A stretch of DNA of 44,293 nucleotides from Prevotellaceae bacterium. GTDB taxonomy: Bacteria > Bacteroidota > Bacteroidia > Bacteroidales > UBA932. A program made the position numbers and the translations under genes. The notes under the pieces are model-generated. The model was not told where the DNA came from. It worked only from the letters and a program-made list of their open reading frames with translations, and did no database searches. Of this stretch, positions 16,673 to 25,298 are shown one piece after another (the stretch's first letter is position 1; each line of letters starts with the position of its first letter). Location of the stretch: contig JAISBU010000071.1 in assembly GCA_031266015.1 (NCBI GenBank), positions 1 to 44,293 on the forward strand, read 5' to 3'.

Positions 16673-18499
16673 ATGAAAATACGCTTACTTATACTGTTTT
16701 TTTCCCTTTGCACCTCCGCAAAAGCGCTTGAAATTTCACGGGTAGAGCCTGCGTTTTGGTGGGTGGGCATGAAAAACACCGAACTCCAGCTGCTGGTTTA
16801 CGGTAAAGATATTGCCCGCTCGGAGTTAACATTCAGCTACCCAGATGTTTGGCTCAAGCAGACCATCCGCACCAATAACCCCAACTATCTTTTCATCTAT
16901 TTGGAAATCGGCAGAAAGGCAAAGCCCGGCACGCTGAACCTGACATTTACGCAGGGGAAAAAGAAGCTGACCAAAGCCTATGAGCTCAAGGCGCGCGCCA
17001 CCGCCGTGGGTGCGCAGGGATTCAACCCATCGGATGTGATGTACCTCATTATGCCCGACCGCTTTGCCAACGGCAATCCGGCTAACGATGCGTGGGACGG
17101 CGAGGCGGCAGACCGCAAAAATCCCTTTGCCCGTCACGGCGGCGATTTGGCAGGCATAGAGCGGCGCCTGGACTACATCAACGAGCTGGGCGTTACGGCA
17201 ATTTGGCTCAATCCCGTGCTGGAAAATAAGATGCCCAAAGGTTCGTACCACGGCTACGCCATTACCGATTTTTACAAGGTAGACGCTCGCTTGGGCAGCA
17301 ACGAGGACTACTGCCGGTTAATTGAAAAAGCGCACCAAAAAGGCATGAAAATCGTGATGGACATGATATACAACCACTGCGGCGGCCACCACTGGTGGAT
17401 GAACGATTTTCCGTGCAAAGACTGGCTGAACCATCAAGATGGATTTGTGCCAACCAACCACGACTCGTATACGGTAATGGACATTCACGCCCCCGAATCG
17501 GAAAGAATTGCCATGACCGACGGGTGGTTCGTACCCGCCATGCCCGATTTAAATCAGCGCAACCCGCTCCTGTCCGACTACCTGATTCAGAACAGCATTT
17601 GGTGGATTGAGTACTCCCGCATTGACGGTATTCGCCACGACACGCACCCCTACGCCGACTTCGATTTTTTGGCGCAGTGGAATAAGCGGGTTTTTGAAGA
17701 GTACCCCGATTTCAACATCGTTGGAGAATCGTGGTACGTCAGCAGCGCTCCCCTGTCGTGGTGGCAGCGCAGCTCTAAGCTCAACGACAGGCAAACGAAC
17801 CTGAAAACTGCTATGGACTTCAACCTGATGACGGTTTGCAGCGATGTTTTTGCGGTTAGCTCACCGGAGAAAAATCCGCTTAGGAGAATTTACGAAGCTA
17901 TTGCGCAAGATTTTATTTATGAAGATGCGAGCAGCATGCTTGTATTCCTGGATAACCACGACACAAGCCGCTTCCCAAAGGAGGGAGAAACCGACTTAAA
18001 TCGCTTCAAGCAAGCCATAACCCTGCTGCTCACTACGCGCGGCATTCCCCAGCTGTACTACGGTACGGAAATACTGATGACCGGCGAAAAAAGCGAGGGT
18101 GATGTAATGCTGCGAAAAGATTTTCCGGGCGGATGGGCAGACGATTCCGTCAACGCATTTACCGCCGAAGGGCGAACGGCTTTGCAGAACGAAGCGTACC
18201 GCTACCTGCAAAAATTGCTGCAGTGGCGCAAAACAAACAAGGCGGTTTGCGAAGGCAAGCTGCTTCACTACGCGCCGAACTGGCAAACGGAGTGCTACGT
18301 TTACGCCAGAATTAAGGATAGCAGTAAAGTGTTGGTTATCCTGAACGGCTCCGGGAAGGAGCAAAGCTTACCTACCGAAAGATTTCGTGAGGTAATAGGC
18401 AACGCCGCTTCGGGCAAAGATATTATTTCAAATGAGGTGGTGAACTTGCAGGAAAAAATAGTCGTTCCTGCTAAGGGTGTACTTGTAATGGAGCTGTAA
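16673..18499 (+). CDS. GH13 neopullulanase/cyclomaltodextrinase-like amylase (SusA-like)
   Basis: 608 residues with a signal peptide (about 1-18) and no lipobox or T9SS domain, so the product is probably periplasmic like SusA. An N-terminal beta domain (about 19-108; ISRVEPAFWWVGMKNTELQL) matches the cyclomaltodextrinase N-terminal type. The GH13 barrel follows: YLIMPDRFANGNPAND, VMDMIYNHCG, nucleophile D323 in RIDGIRHDTHPY, acid/base E352 in NIVGESWY, third acid D430 in VFLDNHDTSR. It should hydrolyse imported maltooligosaccharides or pullulan-like glucans to maltose, glucose or panose. The nearest upstream elements are a dispersed repeat and the ORF6N terminator. No operator is visible, so its promoter is unclear. 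Length agrees with SusA (about 617 residues). Confidence 0.93.
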   Translation: MKIRLLILFFSLCTSAKALEISRVEPAFWWVGMKNTELQLLVYGKDIARSELTFSYPDVWLKQTIRTNNPNYLFIYLEIGRKAKPGTLNLTFTQGKKKLTKAYELKARATAVGAQGFNPSDVMYLIMPDRFANGNPANDAWDGEAADRKNPFARHGGDLAGIERRLDYINELGVTAIWLNPVLENKMPKGSYHGYAITDFYKVDARLGSNEDYCRLIEKAHQKGMKIVMDMIYNHCGGHHWWMNDFPCKDWLNHQDGFVPTNHDSYTVMDIHAPESERIAMTDGWFVPAMPDLNQRNPLLSDYLIQNSIWWIEYSRIDGIRHDTHPYADFDFLAQWNKRVFEEYPDFNIVGESWYVSSAPLSWWQRSSKLNDRQTNLKTAMDFNLMTVCSDVFAVSSPEKNPLRRIYEAIAQDFIYEDASSMLVFLDNHDTSRFPKEGETDLNRFKQAITLLLTTRGIPQLYYGTEILMTGEKSEGDVMLRKDFPGGWADDSVNAFTAEGRTALQNEAYRYLQKLLQWRKTNKAVCEGKLLHYAPNWQTECYVYARIKDSSKVLVILNGSGKEQSLPTERFREVIGNAASGKDIISNEVVNLQEKIVVPAKGVLVMEL

Positions 18500-18517
18500 A
18501 AGGAAAACCAACGCCTT

Positions 18518-18775
18518 ATACTTCGGCAAGCTCAGCATGACAGCCTGCGGTTTGTTGTTGTCATGCTAAGCGAAGTAATCTCAAGTTCGCACAATGACGA
18601 GATGACAATGAGGGATAAAAAGACAGATGCCTCCGCTTCGGTCGGAATGACAAGGCGGCGTGAGGGGAGAAAAAGTGTCATTCCGACCAAGCGCACGAGG
18701 TACGAGGGCGCGCGTGGAGGAATCGCATACGCACCGGTAAATCGTAAATTGTCAACGGTAAATAGTAAGCTATGG
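18518..18775. repeat. Composite intergenic repeat cluster
   Basis: The 304-base gap before the first large amylase contains CTTCGGCAAGCTCAGCATGA (18522-18541), GTCATGCTAAGCGAAGTAAT, a CTTCGGTCGGAATGAC block, GTCATTCCGACCAAGCGCAC (18678-18697), GCATACGCACCGG and an AT-rich arm up to about 18775. No operator or clear promoter is seen. Confidence 0.75.
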
Positions 18776-18803
18776 ATAATCATAAAACAAAAAGCATAAA
18801 ACC

Positions 18804-21605
18804 ATGAAAAAATTTAGCCTCACAACATTTTTAACGATCTGTGTATTAGGAATATACGCACAGGTTGTAAGCACCATCCCCGTAGTGCCCATACACAACC
18901 AAGCCGTAACGGTAATCTTTGACGCCAGCAAAGGTACCGCCGGACTAAAAGATTTCACAGGCGATGTGTACGCACACACCGGCGTAGTTACCGACAAGGG
19001 AAGCTGGCGCTATGCCAACAAAACCTGGGGCGAAAATTTACCCAAATACCAGCTTACGAACAAGGGCAACAATAAGTGGGAGCTGGCGCTGAGCCCCAAC
19101 CCGCGCGAGTGGTATGGCGTTCCGGATGATGAAAAAATTCTACAGTTGGCCTTCGTATTTCGCAGCGCCGATTCGCAAAAAGAAGGAAAAGACAATGGCG
19201 GAAAAGATATTTTCATAGATGTATCCGAGGACAACTTCAACCTGGCCATTACCTCTCCCACACAAAACAGCCTGTACCAACAAGGCGATACCATAACCAT
19301 TTCGGCAACCTCCTCAGAGACGGCAACGCTTGCGCTATACAGCAATGGCGTAAAAATACAGGATGCCGACGCTGCCACAGAAATCAGCAGCGCCATAAGT
19401 TCCTTATCCAAAGGATCTTACACCATAGTGGCTACCGCTGAATTAGACGGCGCCTACAGAACCGATACCGTAAACTTTGCCGTGCGCGATACCGTTGAAA
19501 TAACTCCCCTACCTCTCGGTATGCAAGATGGCGTAAACTACGATCCCGATGACGCCACCAAGGCAACGCTGGTGCTGTTTGCTCCTCACAAAGAGTACGT
19601 TTTTGTAGTGGGAGATTTCAACAGCTGGACGCTGCAAAGCGAATACCAAATGAAGCGCGACGGCGACCGCTTCTGGTTAACCCTCGAAGGGCTTACGCCA
19701 TCAGCGGAATACGCCTACCAGTACTACATTGACGGCTCCTTGTACATTGCCGATCCGTATACCGAAAAAGTTCTTGACCCCTGGAATGACGGCTACATTA
19801 CATCCGCCGTGTATCCCAACCTTAAACCGTACCCTCAAAAGGCCACGGGCATAGTAAGCGTGCTGCAAACCGCACAAACCCCTTACGCATGGTCGGAAAA
19901 ATCATACGCTCGTCCTGCAAAGGAAAAGTTGAACATATACGAGCTGCTGGTGCGCGACTTTGTAGCGGCGCATACCTACAGCGCCATCATAGACTCACTT
20001 CGCTACTTTAAACAGCTGGGTATTAATGCTATAGAACTACTGCCTACAAACGAATTTGAGGGTAACGAGAGCTGGGGCTACAACCCCTCATTCTACTTTG
20101 CGCCGGACAAGTACTATGGCCCAAAAAATGAGCTGAAACGCCTGATAGACTCGTGCCATGCCAACAACATAGCCGTAATTATAGACATGGTGCTTAACCA
20201 CTCCTTTGGCCTGTCGCCAATGGTACAAATGTACTGGGATGCGGCCAACAATCGCCCTGCCGCCAACAGCCCGTGGTTCAACGCTATCTCGCCCAACTCA
20301 ACCTACGAATGGGGCAGCGACTTCAACCATCAAAGTCCTAATACACAGCAGTTTGTAGACAGGGTAAACTGCTTCTGGCTCACCGAATACAAGGTCGACG
20401 GCATACGCTTTGACTTTACCAAAGGATTTACCAATACTTCCGGCGATGGCTGGAATCACGACAATCAGCGCATAGGAATACTCAAACGCATGTATGACGC
20501 CATTCGCGCTTGCAGCCCCGACGCCTACGTTATTTTTGAGCACCTGACTGCAAATACCGAGGAAAAAGAGCTGGCCAACTACGGCATTATGCTTTGGGGC
20601 AACGTAAACAATAACTCCTGCGAGGCCATTATGGGCTACAACCAAAGTGGCAAATCCGACTTATCGGCAGCCTCCTACAAAAGCAAAGGCTGGAACAATC
20701 CGAATCTTGTGGCCTACATGGAGAGCCACGATGAGGAGCGTATGATGTACAAGGCAAAACAGTGGGGTGCAGCCAGCGGAAGCTACAGCACAAAAGATGA
20801 GACTACAGCGCTACGCCGTGCCGGTCTTTGCGCAACCGTATTCTTCTCCATACCAGGCCCAAAAATGCTATGGCAGTTCGGCGAGTTGGGCTATGACTAC
20901 TCCATTAACGCCTGTCCGGACGGTACGGTGGGTGATTGTCGCACCTCCAACAAGGCTATTCGCTGGGACTACTACCAAAACGACTCTCGCAAAAACCTGT
21001 ACTATCACTACTCGGAAATTATGCGCTTACGCCAAATGTATGATGCTTTCAGCGCTACGGATTTCAGCACATCACTCCGCGATACCGTAAAAACCGTAAC
21101 CCTAAAGGGCAGTGATATGAACGTAATAGTGGTGGGCAACTTTGGGCTTACCTCCAAAACAGCCTCGCTTACTCCGCCTGCACAGGGCGCCTGGTACGAA
21201 TATTTTTCACAAGGCAGCAGCACGGCAGCGGCTTTACAAAGCATAGCGCTGGCGCCGGGAGAATACCGCATATACACTGACAAGAAGATTGACAAACTGG
21301 ATATATCCTACGCTACATCAGCGCCGGTTTGGTACGAGGATGCTCCTTCTACTCAGCTGTTTATATACCCAAATCCGGTACAAAACGATTTCAACCTGAC
21401 CATCAGCAACCTGAAAATTAGCGGCAGAATACAGCTGGTAATTTACAACATGCTGGGACAGGTGGTATCGCGCCAATACACTACATCAGAAGGCGGCTCC
21501 CTGGCAGCCAGCGTAAGCAGCAACGCCTTGAGCAGGGGAACCTACATTTTATCCGTACAAGACAGTAAGGGCAAAGGGCTGATTTCCAGTATTTTAACAA
21601 AATAA
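18804..21605 (+). CDS. Secreted GH13 alpha-amylase with starch-binding modules and T9SS sorting domain
   Basis: 933 residues. Signal peptide 1-19 (GIYA|Q). An N-terminal beta module (about 22-142; VYAHTGVVTDKG, KYQLTNKGNNKWELAL, REWYGVPDDE) is followed by an Ig-like domain (about 145-228) and a CBM48-like domain (about 250-340; YVFVVGDFNSWTLQSEYQMK). The GH13 catalytic region (about 370-745) has nucleophile D537 in VDGIRFDF, E579 in YVIFEH and D643 in YMESHDEERMM. A small C-terminal beta domain (to about 835) ends EYRIYTDKK. A T9SS type A sorting domain (about 852-933) begins FIYPNPVQNDF and ends SRGTYILSVQDSKG. It should therefore cross the outer membrane by the type IX system and act on starch at the surface. 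It is highly similar through most of its length to the next gene, so the pair is a tandem duplication. Confidence 0.93.
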   Translation: MKKFSLTTFLTICVLGIYAQVVSTIPVVPIHNQAVTVIFDASKGTAGLKDFTGDVYAHTGVVTDKGSWRYANKTWGENLPKYQLTNKGNNKWELALSPNPREWYGVPDDEKILQLAFVFRSADSQKEGKDNGGKDIFIDVSEDNFNLAITSPTQNSLYQQGDTITISATSSETATLALYSNGVKIQDADAATEISSAISSLSKGSYTIVATAELDGAYRTDTVNFAVRDTVEITPLPLGMQDGVNYDPDDATKATLVLFAPHKEYVFVVGDFNSWTLQSEYQMKRDGDRFWLTLEGLTPSAEYAYQYYIDGSLYIADPYTEKVLDPWNDGYITSAVYPNLKPYPQKATGIVSVLQTAQTPYAWSEKSYARPAKEKLNIYELLVRDFVAAHTYSAIIDSLRYFKQLGINAIELLPTNEFEGNESWGYNPSFYFAPDKYYGPKNELKRLIDSCHANNIAVIIDMVLNHSFGLSPMVQMYWDAANNRPAANSPWFNAISPNSTYEWGSDFNHQSPNTQQFVDRVNCFWLTEYKVDGIRFDFTKGFTNTSGDGWNHDNQRIGILKRMYDAIRACSPDAYVIFEHLTANTEEKELANYGIMLWGNVNNNSCEAIMGYNQSGKSDLSAASYKSKGWNNPNLVAYMESHDEERMMYKAKQWGAASGSYSTKDETTALRRAGLCATVFFSIPGPKMLWQFGELGYDYSINACPDGTVGDCRTSNKAIRWDYYQNDSRKNLYYHYSEIMRLRQMYDAFSATDFSTSLRDTVKTVTLKGSDMNVIVVGNFGLTSKTASLTPPAQGAWYEYFSQGSSTAAALQSIALAPGEYRIYTDKKIDKLDISYATSAPVWYEDAPSTQLFIYPNPVQNDFNLTISNLKISGRIQLVIYNMLGQVVSRQYTTSEGGSLAASVSSNALSRGTYILSVQDSKGKGLISSILTK

Positions 21606-21627
21606 AAGGTTTTATAACAAGCTCTGC

Positions 21628-21690
21628 AAAAGCCACTTAAAAAGGCGCTATCCTGTCAATGGGTAGCAAACCTTTTTAAGTGGCTTTTCT
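21628..21690 (+). terminator. Strong terminator between the two large amylase genes
   Basis: Perfect 18-base arms AAAAGCCACTTAAAAAGG (21628-21645) and CCTTTTTAAGTGGCTTTT (21671-21688), with an inner GCTATCC/GGGTAGC pairing in the loop, then TCTTTT. It sits 22 bases after the first amylase stop and separates its transcript from the next operon. Confidence 0.85.
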
Positions 21691-21740
21691 TTTCACAAAA
21701 AAGTTAAATATAGTTAAATTTTAGGGGGGGGTAAATTCTT

Positions 21741-21766
21741 TGCAAACGTTTGCGAAATCGTTTGAA
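21741..21766. promoter_or_regulatory. LacI-type operator before the second large amylase
   Basis: TGCAAACGTTTGCG at 21741-21754 contains a perfect 12-base palindrome. AAATCGTTTGA, resembling a half-site of the malQ operators, follows at about 21755-21766. A TAGTTTAG at 21824-21831, of the same form as the likely susC -7 box (TAATTTAG), may be the promoter. The rest of the 298-base gap is the terminator and AT-rich leader. Confidence 0.7.
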
Positions 21767-21903
21767 TGTTAAACCTGCTCATTTTGACCCACAAGCTTGG
21801 AAACAAAATGCTAAATTATTGAGTAGTTTAGCATATTTAATCTTTGTGTTTTAGTCATATTTTTTTACACAAAACGTCTCTAAATTAACAATATTCAAGT
21901 TTT

Positions 21904-24900
21904 ATGAAGAGAATATTTTTAGTAGTACTGCTAAATGTTTGTGCAGCAAGTATTTACGCGCAAGTCGTGGTAACCTCTCCGGTGGTTCCGGTGCACAACA
22001 AGGTCGTTACCATAACCTTCGATGCCAGCAAGGGTACGGCAAGCCTAAAGGATTACACGGGAACTGTGTATGCGCACACAGGTGTAATTACCGATAAAAG
22101 CGCCGGACAATGGGTATATGCCAACCAAACCTGGGGCGAAAATTTACCCAAATACCAGCTTACCGGCAAGGGCAACAACAAGTGGGAGCTTACGCTGAGC
22201 CCCAGCCTGCGCGAGTGGTACGGCGTTCCGAGCGATGAGGTCATTCTGAAAATGGCCCTCGTATTTCGTAGCGGCGAGCCAAAAACCGCAGGAGGAGCCG
22301 ACTTTTACGAGGGTAAAGACGATGGCGGAAAAGATATTTTCATAGATGTATCCGAAGACGATTTCAACCTGGCCATAACCTCTCCAAAAGGCAACAGCCT
22401 GTACACAGCAGGCAGTAGTATTACGCTTTCGGCGGCGTCATCGGTGTTGGCAGACTTGAAGCTGTACAGCAATGGCGCACAGGTAAAGCAGGCTGACAAC
22501 GATACGCTCATCTCCCACGCAATGGTTGCCGTAAAAGGCAACTACGCCGTAGTGGCCACCGCCACAAAGGGAGCTCAAGTAAAGACCGATACCGTAAACT
22601 TTGTTGTACATGGCGATAGCGAGGTAGCAAGCCTCCCCGCCGGAGTTCGCGACGGTATAAACTACGATGCCAACGACCCAAGCACGGTTACGCTAGTACT
22701 TAACGCACCCCTCAAAAGCTTCGTATACGTGGTAGGCGACTTCAATAATTGGAAGTTGGACAACGACTACATGATGAAGAAGGACGGCGCCCGGTTCTGG
22801 CTTACCGTAAGCGGGCTGACGCCGGGCAAAGAGTATGCCTTTCAGTACGCCGTTGACGGCGCCATTTACGTGGGAGATCCGTACTCGGAAAAAGTTCTCG
22901 ATCCGTGGAATGACAGATACATTACCGACACTACCTATGCCAACCTGACGCCTTACCCCGACGGTAAAACCGACGGTTACGCAAGCGTGCTGCAAACCGC
23001 ACAAACCCCATACAAATGGCTGGTTACGAACTTCACGCCGCCTGCAAAAACAGACCTCGTCATATACGAGCTGCTGATGCGCGATTTTCTGAAAGCGCAC
23101 GATTACGCTACGCTGATAGATACGCTGCCCTACCTGCAACGCCTGGGGATAAACGCCATTGAGCTGCTGCCGTTCAACGAATTTGACGGTAACGAAAGCT
23201 GGGGATACAATCCCGCCTACTACTGCTCGCCCGACAAGTACTACGGCAGCTCAAAAATGCTCAAGCGCTTTATTGACGAGTGCCACCGCCGCAGCATAGC
23301 CGTTATAATGGACATAGCGCTTAACCATGCCTTTGGCAACTCCCCCACCGTAAAAATGTGGTGGGACGCCGCAGCCAACAAACCCACCGCCGATAACCCT
23401 TATCACAACCGTGATGCCAAGCACCCCTACAACGTAGGCGAGGACTTTAACCATAGCAGCCCCCATACACAGGAGCTGGTAAGGCGTGTGGTAGAATACT
23501 GGCTGCAAGAGTACAGGATTGACGGCTACCGCTTTGACCTCTCCAAGGGTTTTACGCAAAACTACAGCGATAATATTGATAGCTGGAGCGCTTACGACGA
23601 AAGCCGCGTAGAAAACTGGAAGCGCATATCGGGACAGGTGTGGGCGGTAAAGCCAAACGCCTACGTAATTCTTGAGCATTTGGGCGGGTACAACGAAGAG
23701 GTAGAGTTGTGCGACAACGGCATGATGCTTTGGAGCAACCAGCAGCCCGCCTACGCAGAGGTGGCAATGGGATGGAGCAGCAATAAGAGCGACCTGCGTA
23801 ACGTGCAGTACAGCTCGCACGGTTTTGGTGCGCCCCACCTTGTCCCCTACATGGAAAGCCACGATGAGGAAAGAATCATGTACGAGCTGCTTCACAACGG
23901 CAATGAACACAACGGCTACAGCACCCGGAATCCCGCTACCGCGCTGGAGCGTGTAGCTATGGCAGCTGTAATGTTTTACACCATTCCCGGCCCCAAAATG
24001 CTGTGGCAGTTCGGCGAAGTGGGATACGATTACTCCATAGGCCAGTGCGGCAACAGCGACCGCATACACAATGAGGATTGCCGTACCGACAGCAAGCCCA
24101 TACGCTGGGATTACGCCACGGATGCCAACCGCAAAAAGCTGTTTGACGTATTTTCAAAGCTCATTCATCTGAAAAAAACGTACCCCGCCATACGGCAGCC
24201 AAACAACTTTTATATTGGCGTTCCAGAAGACAACGACAACGATCTGCGCAAATGGATTCATGCCGACAAAGGCGACTCCAGCCTGCTGGCGGTAATCAAC
24301 GCCGATGTGGTAGAGCAAAAATTTGATGCGTATTTTCCAAGCACAGGAAAATACTACGAGCTGTTTACCGGAGATTCCATAGACGTTGCTACCGGCACGC
24401 AATGGCAATTCAACCTTGCGCCGGGAGAGTACCGCGTGTACACCCGCACAAAAGTCAACGCTACACCGGCAATTGTTATTCCCCAAAATCCGTACCCAAC
24501 GGTTAGCATTACCGCACCACAAAGCGGAGCAACCTACCTGCTGGGGCAGAATCCGGTTGTAAGCGTCAGCGCAACCAACGCCGACAGCATTTTTATAAGC
24601 CTCAACGGACAGCGCATATGTAAGGTTGCGGGCAGCTCGGCAGCGTACACCATAAGCGGCATTACAACGCCGGGTACGCACACCATTAGCGCAACGGCCT
24701 GGAACGAGTACGACGAGGCTACCGCCACCGTACAGATTACCTGCGTGCAACCAACCATTACGCTTTCCATGACGCCGGATGTTACCACCGCAAAAACAAA
24801 CGCGGGGGCAACCGTGCAGGTAGCGGCTCCGGGCGCAGACAGTATTTTTCTGATACACAACGATTTACAAGTAATACGCAAGGCCGGAAGTACAGCGCAG

Positions 24901-25278
24901 TACGACATTCACCATTTTGCAACAGCCGGCACGCACACCTTTGCCGCACGAGCAAAATTCGGCAGCCAAACGTTCACTGCCAGCAGGTGGATTACGGTAA
25001 CCGAAGTAGCCCCAACGCCCACCGGCGCAAGTAAAGAGCTGGCGGAAAAAATGCACGTTTACCCCAACCCGTTTAGCGAAGACTTGAATATTGACGCAGG
25101 CGAGCATGCCGTAAGCAAGGTAGAATTCTTCAACGCAAACGGAAACCTTGTGCTGCAGCATCAGCTGCCGCAAATATCCGGCGTAGTAAGCATAAATACC
25201 TCAGCGCTAAGCAGGGGCGTTTACCTGCTACGCATAAGCGCCGCAAGCGGTGTAGTAACCAAACAAGTTGTAAAGTAA
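21904..25278 (+). CDS. Large secreted GH13 alpha-amylase with extra Ig-like modules and T9SS sorting domain
   Basis: 1124 residues, a paralogue of the preceding amylase with the same order: signal peptide 1-19, N-terminal module (about 22-150), Ig-like (about 153-237), CBM48-like (about 260-350; YVVGDFNNWKLDNDYM), GH13 (about 380-765). Catalytic residues D545 (RIDGYRFDLSKGF), E591 (YVILEH) and D654 (MESHDEER) are intact. It differs by two added Ig-like domains (about 864-947 and 949-1033) containing NADSIFI / GADSIFLI, then a T9SS sorting domain (about 1050-1124; HVYPNPFSEDLNI). The extra modules resemble those near the end of the following giant protein, hinting at domain exchange. It has its own LacI-type operator and is followed after 20 bases by the giant gene, so the two probably form an operon. 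Surface starch hydrolysis is inferred from family and sorting signal. Confidence 0.93.
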   Translation: MKRIFLVVLLNVCAASIYAQVVVTSPVVPVHNKVVTITFDASKGTASLKDYTGTVYAHTGVITDKSAGQWVYANQTWGENLPKYQLTGKGNNKWELTLSPSLREWYGVPSDEVILKMALVFRSGEPKTAGGADFYEGKDDGGKDIFIDVSEDDFNLAITSPKGNSLYTAGSSITLSAASSVLADLKLYSNGAQVKQADNDTLISHAMVAVKGNYAVVATATKGAQVKTDTVNFVVHGDSEVASLPAGVRDGINYDANDPSTVTLVLNAPLKSFVYVVGDFNNWKLDNDYMMKKDGARFWLTVSGLTPGKEYAFQYAVDGAIYVGDPYSEKVLDPWNDRYITDTTYANLTPYPDGKTDGYASVLQTAQTPYKWLVTNFTPPAKTDLVIYELLMRDFLKAHDYATLIDTLPYLQRLGINAIELLPFNEFDGNESWGYNPAYYCSPDKYYGSSKMLKRFIDECHRRSIAVIMDIALNHAFGNSPTVKMWWDAAANKPTADNPYHNRDAKHPYNVGEDFNHSSPHTQELVRRVVEYWLQEYRIDGYRFDLSKGFTQNYSDNIDSWSAYDESRVENWKRISGQVWAVKPNAYVILEHLGGYNEEVELCDNGMMLWSNQQPAYAEVAMGWSSNKSDLRNVQYSSHGFGAPHLVPYMESHDEERIMYELLHNGNEHNGYSTRNPATALERVAMAAVMFYTIPGPKMLWQFGEVGYDYSIGQCGNSDRIHNEDCRTDSKPIRWDYATDANRKKLFDVFSKLIHLKKTYPAIRQPNNFYIGVPEDNDNDLRKWIHADKGDSSLLAVINADVVEQKFDAYFPSTGKYYELFTGDSIDVATGTQWQFNLAPGEYRVYTRTKVNATPAIVIPQNPYPTVSITAPQSGATYLLGQNPVVSVSATNADSIFISLNGQRICKVAGSSAAYTISGITTPGTHTISATAWNEYDEATATVQITCVQPTITLSMTPDVTTAKTNAGATVQVAAPGADSIFLIHNDLQVIRKAGSTAQYDIHHFATAGTHTFAARAKFGSQTFTASRWITVTEVAPTPTGASKELAEKMHVYPNPFSEDLNIDAGEHAVSKVEFFNANGNLVLQHQLPQISGVVSINTSALSRGVYLLRISAASGVVTKQVVK

Positions 25279-25298
25279 AAAGTAAAAAACATACAGCT

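Noticed and set aside
23251..24858. Long minus-strand open frames (272 and 234 codons) inside the second large amylase
   Set aside because: They mirror the GH13 gene whose catalytic motifs are intact; composition is that of antisense frames.
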